A stretch of DNA of 64,000 nt from an uncultured Ruminococcus sp. (GTDB taxonomy: Bacteria > Bacillota > Clostridia > Oscillospirales > Ruminococcaceae), in NCBI GenBank assembly GCA_947176415.1, contig CAMWQJ010000005.1, forward strand, positions 1-64,000, in the 5' to 3' direction. The notes beneath the pieces are model-generated. The model saw nothing but the letters and a program-made list of their open reading frames with translations. It was not told the DNA's origin and did no database searches. Position numbers and translations under genes: made by a program. The number at the start of each line of letters is the position of its first letter. Within the stretch, counting starts at the first letter, position 1. Positions 59,152 through 64,000 of the stretch are shown here, piece by piece.

Positions 59152-60369
59152 TTACATATAAAGTGATGCGGAATAAGCCGTTGAAAAGGCTATCTGAAGA
59201 TTAAATCCGCCCGTGTAGGCGTCAACGTCAATTACTTCTCCTGCAAAGAAAAGTCCCTTTATAATTTTAGATTCCATGGTTTTTGGATTTATTTCCCTGA
59301 CTGAAATTCCACCGCTTGTTATAATCGCCTCTTCAACAGGGCGAAATCCCGAAATGCTTACGGGAAAATTTTTTATAAGCCGACCGAGTACGTGCCTTTG
59401 CTCTCTCGTTATGCCGTTGACTTTCTGTTCAGCAGAAATTCCCGACAGCCTGACAATAACAGGTATCATCTTTGAGGGTAGCAGTTTTCTTATGCCGTTT
59501 GCAAAGTCTCTGTTAAGGTTTTCGGCAAAATCCCTTTGTATTCTTGTATCAAGTTTTTCAGGCGTGAGGGCTGGTTTTAGGTCTATTGAAAGTCTGTATC
59601 TGTCTTCTGACATTTCCCGTATATGAGAACTTGCACTCAGCACCAGAGGCCCTGAAACGCCGAAGTGTGTAAAAAGCATTTCGCCGAGTTCGGAATACAC
59701 GAGCTTTTCACGGTCGTAAAGATTAAGCGTTACATTTCTCAATGAAAGTCCCATCATCTCGTTGCAGTACCTGTCCTCCGAAACAAGCGGTACAAGACTC
59801 GGTTTTATTTCCGTTACCGTGTGACCGAGTTTTTCCGCAAATTTATAGCCGTCGCCTGTAGAACCTGTATTCGTGTAGGACTTTCCGCCCGTCGCAATAA
59901 GAACCGATTCGGAATAATACTCCTCCTTTCCGACTTTAACGCCTTTGCAGATATTGTCTTCTGTGATTATGCCTGTAACTTTTTTTCTGACTATCCTTAC
60001 TCCGCATTTTTTCATTTCTTTTTCGAGTGCGTCCGCTATGTCATTGGCATTATCACTCGTCGGAAAAACCCTGTTGCCTCTTTCGGTTTTCAGCGGTACG
60101 CCGAGCGACTCGAAAAAATCCATTGTGCCGTAAGCGTCAAAAGCGTTAAAAGCACTGTACATAAAGCGGTTATTAACAGGGATATTCTTCATATGCTCCT
60201 GAATATCGGAATTATTCGTTACATTGCAACGCCCTTTTCCTGTTATTCGCAACTTCCTGCCGAGTTTTTCGTTAGGCTCGAAAAGTATAACGCTCCGCCC
60301 TTTTCTTGCCGAATGCACAGCCGAAAAACACCCCGATGCACCACCGCCGACTATTATAATATCAGTCAT
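59152..60369 (-). CDS. BaiN/HI0933-like flavoprotein oxidoreductase
   Basis: A 405-residue FAD-binding protein: IIVGGGASGCFSAVHSARKG (dinucleotide fold), the LRITGKGRCNVTN segment, and the C-terminal GLFFAGEVIDVDAYTGGFNLQIAFSTAY, all typical of the family. It is often annotated as NAD(P)/FAD-dependent oxidoreductase or aminoacetone oxidase; true substrate unknown. Its ATG overlaps the end of the DUF3006 gene by eight bases. Confidence 0.93.
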   Translation of the reverse strand: MTDIIIVGGGASGCFSAVHSARKGRSVILFEPNEKLGRKLRITGKGRCNVTNNSDIQEHMKNIPVNNRFMYSAFNAFDAYGTMDFFESLGVPLKTERGNRVFPTSDNANDIADALEKEMKKCGVRIVRKKVTGIITEDNICKGVKVGKEEYYSESVLIATGGKSYTNTGSTGDGYKFAEKLGHTVTEIKPSLVPLVSEDRYCNEMMGLSLRNVTLNLYDREKLVYSELGEMLFTHFGVSGPLVLSASSHIREMSEDRYRLSIDLKPALTPEKLDTRIQRDFAENLNRDFANGIRKLLPSKMIPVIVRLSGISAEQKVNGITREQRHVLGRLIKNFPVSISGFRPVEEAIITSGGISVREINPKTMESKIIKGLFFAGEVIDVDAYTGGFNLQIAFSTAYSASLYM

Positions 60370-60574
60370 TTTTTATCAGCCTTTTCATTAAATTTTTTAT
60401 TTCTTCACGTCTCCTTGTGGTTTCTTCCACGTCAATTACATAACCGTTTTCCGTCAGAACTATAACATCACCCTCCCTTGCATTTTCGGGAAGATACACA
60501 ACCGAAACGTCAATAATTCCGTCGTCTGTCTCAACTACCGCAAAATCCTGCTCGAAACGGTCTATTATCATCAT
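60362..60574 (-). CDS. DUF3006 small protein
   Basis: A 70-residue protein: one beta-barrel-like domain (MIIDRFEQDFAVVETDDG) and a basic helical tail. DUF3006 proteins are commonly encoded next to ComEC-like metallohydrolases, as here, and may work with them. Overlaps both neighbours (four and eight bases). Confidence 0.88.
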   Translation of the reverse strand: MMIIDRFEQDFAVVETDDGIIDVSVVYLPENAREGDVIVLTENGYVIDVEETTRRREEIKNLMKRLIKND

Positions 60575-61557
60575 TGATTTTTTTCCTCCGTAACTGAGAG
60601 TTCTTTTCCGTCCGACTCAATAACCACTGTACCGCATAGGTCTGTACGATAAATTTTATCCGTATATTTGCTTAAATTCTCAATTGTTATATCGCACGGG
60701 TGTCCGTAGGAATTTCCCTCGCCACACGAAATAACTGCATAGTCAGGCTTTATAATTTCAAGAAATTTTTCAGAAGATGACGTGTCACTTCCGTGATGTC
60801 CCGTCTTGTAAACGTCTATATCGGCAAGTTTTCCGCCGTCAATCATTTCTTCTTCGGCGAGTTTTTCGGCATCTCCCGTAAATATAAAACTATTCTCGCC
60901 GTGGTACATTACAAAGCTGACGGAATAATTATTCACGTTGCTGTAATCCTCGCTGTTTGGTGCGATTATTTCAAGCTCCGCATCGCCAATTTCTATTTTT
61001 CTTCCGAGTTCCGCCTCCGTGAGTGAGAGACCTTTTTCCGCACACGCCGTAAGAAATTTTTCATAATACTTTGTTGTCGGCGTATCGCTGTCATCTATGT
61101 GCGGTACTATCATTTCGCCTATGTCAAAATGTTCAACAATCTTACTCATTCCGCCCATGTGGTCTGAATGCGGGTGTGTTCCGACGACGTAGTCTATTTT
61201 TGTTATGCCCATGCCGTCGAGATACGAAATAACCCTTTCGCTGTCTCTGGATTCTCCGCAGTCAATAAGCATTCCCTCACCGTCGGACGTTATGTAAATG
61301 CTGTCACCTTGTCCGACATCTATGTAATGTACCGAAAGTTTCTCCATGTCAGACGGTGCAAGACCTCCGAGACCGCCCGAAAAATACCATACCGCAAGAC
61401 CTATGATTATTATAATCACCGCAGGAATCGCCGTTTTAATCATCTTCCTTTTTTCTTTCGGCGACTTGCTGTCGTACTCTTTTTTTGCCTGTCCGACGTA
61501 TTTTTTAATTTGTTTTTTCTGTTCGTCTGTGATTTTAAAACTTCCTTTTTCTTCCAT
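60571..61557 (-). CDS. Membrane-anchored ComEC-like metallo-beta-lactamase-fold hydrolase
   Basis: A 328-residue protein: basic N-terminal part (about 1-38), membrane helix (about 42-60) and an outside metallo-beta-lactamase domain like the C-terminal domain of ComEC: HYIDVGQGDSIYI, GTHPHSDHMGG (zinc ligands), FTGDAEK, and YKTGHHGSDTSSS. It may act as an extracellular nuclease or phosphodiesterase; ComEC-type DNA uptake is possible but no channel part is present. The start at 61557 has AAAGG upstream and makes a 118-base overlap with ygiQ; the ATG at 61443 would reduce it to four bases. Confidence 0.85.
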   Translation of the reverse strand: MEEKGSFKITDEQKKQIKKYVGQAKKEYDSKSPKEKRKMIKTAIPAVIIIIIGLAVWYFSGGLGGLAPSDMEKLSVHYIDVGQGDSIYITSDGEGMLIDCGESRDSERVISYLDGMGITKIDYVVGTHPHSDHMGGMSKIVEHFDIGEMIVPHIDDSDTPTTKYYEKFLTACAEKGLSLTEAELGRKIEIGDAELEIIAPNSEDYSNVNNYSVSFVMYHGENSFIFTGDAEKLAEEEMIDGGKLADIDVYKTGHHGSDTSSSEKFLEIIKPDYAVISCGEGNSYGHPCDITIENLSKYTDKIYRTDLCGTVVIESDGKELSVTEEKNQ

Positions 61558-63377
61558 TTGCTATCTGCCTTTCTGTTATTTTTCCCGAAGTCCTCAACAA
61601 GACATTTCGGTGAAGTGCCGATAAGGTCATACCGCCCAGCCTTTTTCAGTGCCTTCAGAACTATTTCCCTGTTCTGCGGTCTGAAATACTGCAACAAAGC
61701 CCTCTGTGCCGACTTTTCTTCAGTAGTTACGGGAACGTAAACTTTTTCCATTGTATAGGGGTCAAGCCCCGTGTAAAACATACACGTCGAAATTGTCCCG
61801 GGGGTTGGATAAAAGTCCTGTACCTGTTCGGGTCTTATGTGATTTTCTTTCAGAAATACGGCAAGTTCTATTGCCTCATTCAGCGTACTACCAGGGTGAG
61901 ATGACATAAGATAAGGCACTAAATACTGTTCTTTTCCTATTCCTTTGGTTATTTCGTAAAATCTTTTTTGAAAAGCCTTGTACGCCTCAATATGCGGTTT
62001 GCCCATCTTGTCAAGCACCACCGCCGAGCAATGTTCAGGAGCGACTTTCAGCTGTCCGCTTACGTGATACTTTATAAGTTCCCTCATAAACTCATCGTTT
62101 TTATCTTCCATAAGATAATCATATCTTATACCTGAACGTATGAACACTTTTTTTATTCCCTTTATTTTGCGTATTTTCCGCAATATATCTATATATTCGC
62201 TGTGGTCGGCTTTCAGTGCGGGACATGGTTTCGGAGCAAGGCACTTTTTGCCCATGCACAAGCCTTTACTTAGCTGTTTTTCGCATGATGTGCTTCTGAA
62301 ATTTGCCGTAGGTCCTCCGACATCGTGGATATAGCCTTTGAAGTCAGGCATATGCGTTATTCTCTCCGCCTCCTCAAGTATCGACTTTTCACTTCTGCAC
62401 GTTACACGTCTGCCCTGATGCAAAGCTATAGAGCAGAAATTACAGTAGCCGAAACAACCACGGTTATGAGTTATTGAAAAACGTACCTCCTCAATCCCAG
62501 GAACTCCACCCATTTCCTCATAGGAGGGGTGATAAGTCCTTGTATATGGCAGTGAATAGATGTGGTCTAATTCTTCCGTTGTGAGACTGTATGCCGGCGG
62601 ATTCTGCACAAGCATTGACTTCCCGTGACGTTGTACAATTGTTTTTCCATACACCTCGTCCTGCCAGTCGTACTGGATTTTTGTTGCCTTTGCATACTCC
62701 GTCTTGTTATCTCTCACCTGCTCGAAAGACGGACACTGTGCCGAGCCTATCGGCGTATTTATCGGCTCTGTGAGATAGCAAGTCCCACGTATATCGTGAA
62801 TATTTTTTATATCCTCGCCGTTCGCAAGACGTTTGCAGAGTTCTTCAATCTGATGTTCGCCCATACCATACATAAGCAAGTCCGCACCACTGTCAACGAG
62901 AACTGACGGACGGACAGAATCGTCCCAGTAATCATAGTGTGCAAAACGCCTTAATGAAGCCTCAAGTCCGCCTATTGCTATCGGAACATCGCCGAAATAT
63001 TCACGGAGTTTCCGACAGTAGACAATAACTGCCCTGTCAGGTCTTTTTCCTGCAACTCCGCCTGCCGTATAGGCGTCTTCTGAACGCTTTCTTTTTGCAA
63101 CCGTGTAATGTGCAACCATTGAGTCTATATTTCCCGATGTGACAAGAAAAGCATATTTCGGAGTGCCGAATTTTTTAAAATCCCTGTCCATGTGCCAGTC
63201 GGGCTGTGAGATAATGCCGACCGTAAAACCCAGCGACTCAATCAGCCTTGTAATTATAGCTGTCCCGAAACTCGGGTGGTCTACATATGCATCGCCTGTT
63301 ATGTAAATAAAATCAAACTGAGTTATCCCCTGCTCGTCCATTTCTTTTTTAGTCAAAGGTATAAATTTATCATACAT
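61440..63377 (-). CDS. YgiQ family radical SAM protein
   Basis: A 645-residue radical SAM protein with the cluster motif CFGYCNFC followed by SIALHQGR, an upstream DUF-like cobalamin-binding-like N-terminal domain (about 1-200), and the family signature FYPTPGTISTCMFYTGLDP. The function is unknown. The C-terminal 45 residues are mainly Lys, Arg, Ser, Asn and Thr, and their DNA is shared with the next gene in another frame. Thirteen bases separate it from the upstream DUF1963 gene. ATG start with GGTGA. Confidence 0.93.
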   Translation of the reverse strand: MYDKFIPLTKKEMDEQGITQFDFIYITGDAYVDHPSFGTAIITRLIESLGFTVGIISQPDWHMDRDFKKFGTPKYAFLVTSGNIDSMVAHYTVAKRKRSEDAYTAGGVAGKRPDRAVIVYCRKLREYFGDVPIAIGGLEASLRRFAHYDYWDDSVRPSVLVDSGADLLMYGMGEHQIEELCKRLANGEDIKNIHDIRGTCYLTEPINTPIGSAQCPSFEQVRDNKTEYAKATKIQYDWQDEVYGKTIVQRHGKSMLVQNPPAYSLTTEELDHIYSLPYTRTYHPSYEEMGGVPGIEEVRFSITHNRGCFGYCNFCSIALHQGRRVTCRSEKSILEEAERITHMPDFKGYIHDVGGPTANFRSTSCEKQLSKGLCMGKKCLAPKPCPALKADHSEYIDILRKIRKIKGIKKVFIRSGIRYDYLMEDKNDEFMRELIKYHVSGQLKVAPEHCSAVVLDKMGKPHIEAYKAFQKRFYEITKGIGKEQYLVPYLMSSHPGSTLNEAIELAVFLKENHIRPEQVQDFYPTPGTISTCMFYTGLDPYTMEKVYVPVTTEEKSAQRALLQYFRPQNREIVLKALKKAGRYDLIGTSPKCLVEDFGKNNRKADSKWKKKEVLKSQTNRKNKLKNTSDRQKKSTTASRRKKKGR

Positions 63378-63390
63378 AAAAAATCACCAT

Positions 63391-64000
63391 TCAGTCCAAA
63401 TCACTTTCCAGTATAATATACGAAAAATCAAGTTTTTCAAGACTTTTACGCCTGATTATCCAGTAGGCTTTATAGATACCACCGCCCATAATATCCCAGC
63501 AGTCAAACTGAAATAAATTAATCTCATCATCTTCAACAGGGTCTATATTCACACCGCACGGAAATCCGAAAATCTTATTACATTCAGAATTTTCCTCATC
63601 ATCTTCAGAATATTCCTCATTATTTTCATATTCTTCTGAATCATAAAAACCGACTGCATTTTCGGGAAAAACGTCCTCCTCAACGCTTCCGTCAAAATAC
63701 TTTCTGTAATACGGCAACGGCGGTGGGGTGCGTCTGAGTGTCGACATATCGCCGTCCCAGTAAATTACTTTCTGAATATCCTTTTTGTCCTGTTCGTCAA
63801 CTGTCATCTTCACATAGCTGTCGCTTTCAAAATCAATAATTTCACCGCTCCAGAATATATAAAGCATACCTTTTTTCGGCAGAAGATTTTCAACGTCCGC
63901 ACCTGATTCGGCAAGTTCATAAAGATTTATCTGTGCTACCAACTGCATGGCTGATTTTTCATAAAAATCTGTTTTACCGTTGCTCGCCCATGTTTCAGTA
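63391..64000 (-). CDS. DUF1963 (YwqG-like) protein, cut by the window edge
   Basis: The frame stays open from the right window edge to the stop at 63391; an ATG at 63946-63948 is internal, because the preceding residues (TETWASNGKTDFYEKSA) continue the family pattern up to MQLVAQINLYEL and LPKKGMLYIFW. So at least 202 residues are seen and the start lies outside. DUF1963 proteins have unknown function. A Glu/Tyr/Asn-rich acidic loop lies in the middle. It is the first visible gene of the ygiQ-ispH operon. Confidence 0.82.
   Translation of the reverse strand, partial: TETWASNGKTDFYEKSAMQLVAQINLYELAESGADVENLLPKKGMLYIFWSGEIIDFESDSYVKMTVDEQDKKDIQKVIYWDGDMSTLRRTPPPLPYYRKYFDGSVEEDVFPENAVGFYDSEEYENNEEYSEDDEENSECNKIFGFPCGVNIDPVEDDEINLFQFDCWDIMGGGIYKAYWIIRRKSLEKLDFSYIILESDLD

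Noticed and set aside
63391-63948. Complete 185-residue gene starting at the ATG 63946-63948
   Set aside because: The frame continues upstream to the window edge with residues fitting the DUF1963 pattern, and the ATG has no ribosome site, so the gene is cut by the window.

Overview
The window reads as a chromosomal segment of a low-to-mid GC, Gram-positive, plant-fibre-degrading Clostridia member, most likely a cellulosome-producing Ruminococcus (R. flavefaciens-like). The evidence is four secreted polysaccharide-degrading enzymes (two GH9 cellulases and two PL1 pectate lyases) that each end in a dockerin, Firmicutes-type core genes (divIVA, sepF, ylmH, ylbF, ireB, spoIIID, a fused ispH-S1 gene), and consensus promoters with 17-base spacers and AGGAGG ribosome binding sites. 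The species call is inference. No CRISPR array, tRNA, rRNA, insertion sequence or prophage was found.

Left part (1-21 kb), small units on both strands. A minus-strand operon carries a small membrane protein, a D-2-hydroxyacid dehydrogenase, proB and proA. On the plus strand follow a DUF1836 regulator, a prohibitin-like SPFH protein and a PdaA-like deacetylase. Then come ireB, a DUF1540 protein, a TetR regulator divergent from the glycogen branching enzyme glgB, spoIIID, and a dockerin-bearing PL1-CBM6 pectate lyase. A PhoP/PhoR-type two-component pair, a large acidic membrane protein, an AraC regulator, an oligopeptide-binding lipoprotein and a VanY-like membrane protein complete this part.

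Middle part (20.9-42.8 kb), one long co-directional minus-strand block starting from a strong promoter in front of miaB: miaB, ylbF-like, mutS, a lipoprotein, a NagZ-like GH3 lipoprotein, a small protein, mutL, miaA, hfq, an HlyD-like protein, yggS, sepF, ylmH, divIVA, ileS, lspA, an rluD-like gene, a HAD phosphatase, split transketolase subunits, and a small membrane protein that ends at a clear terminator. It joins tRNA modification, mismatch repair, cell division and central metabolism.

Right part (43-64 kb). A 1341-residue double pectate lyase diverges from the ribosomal and transcription operon rpmG-secE-nusG-rplK-rplA. That operon converges on a GH9-CBM4 cellulase, followed by a GH9-CBM3c cellulase. 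Each carbohydrate enzyme has its own promoter and terminator. The window ends with a tightly packed minus-strand operon: DUF1963 protein (cut by the window edge), YgiQ radical SAM protein, ComEC-like metallohydrolase, DUF3006 protein, BaiN-like flavoprotein, cmk, plsC and ispH-S1.

The most notable items are: two dockerin classes among neighbouring enzymes; a VanY-family protein lacking most of the expected zinc and catalytic residues; overlapping divergent tetR/glgB promoters with a palindrome; three promoter-embedded palindromes in all; a lipoprotein gene that seems to start at ATA; a 118-base out-of-frame overlap between ygiQ and its neighbour; spoIIID and pdaA in a probable fibre-degrading ruminococcus; and an unexplained inverted repeat beside spoIIID.
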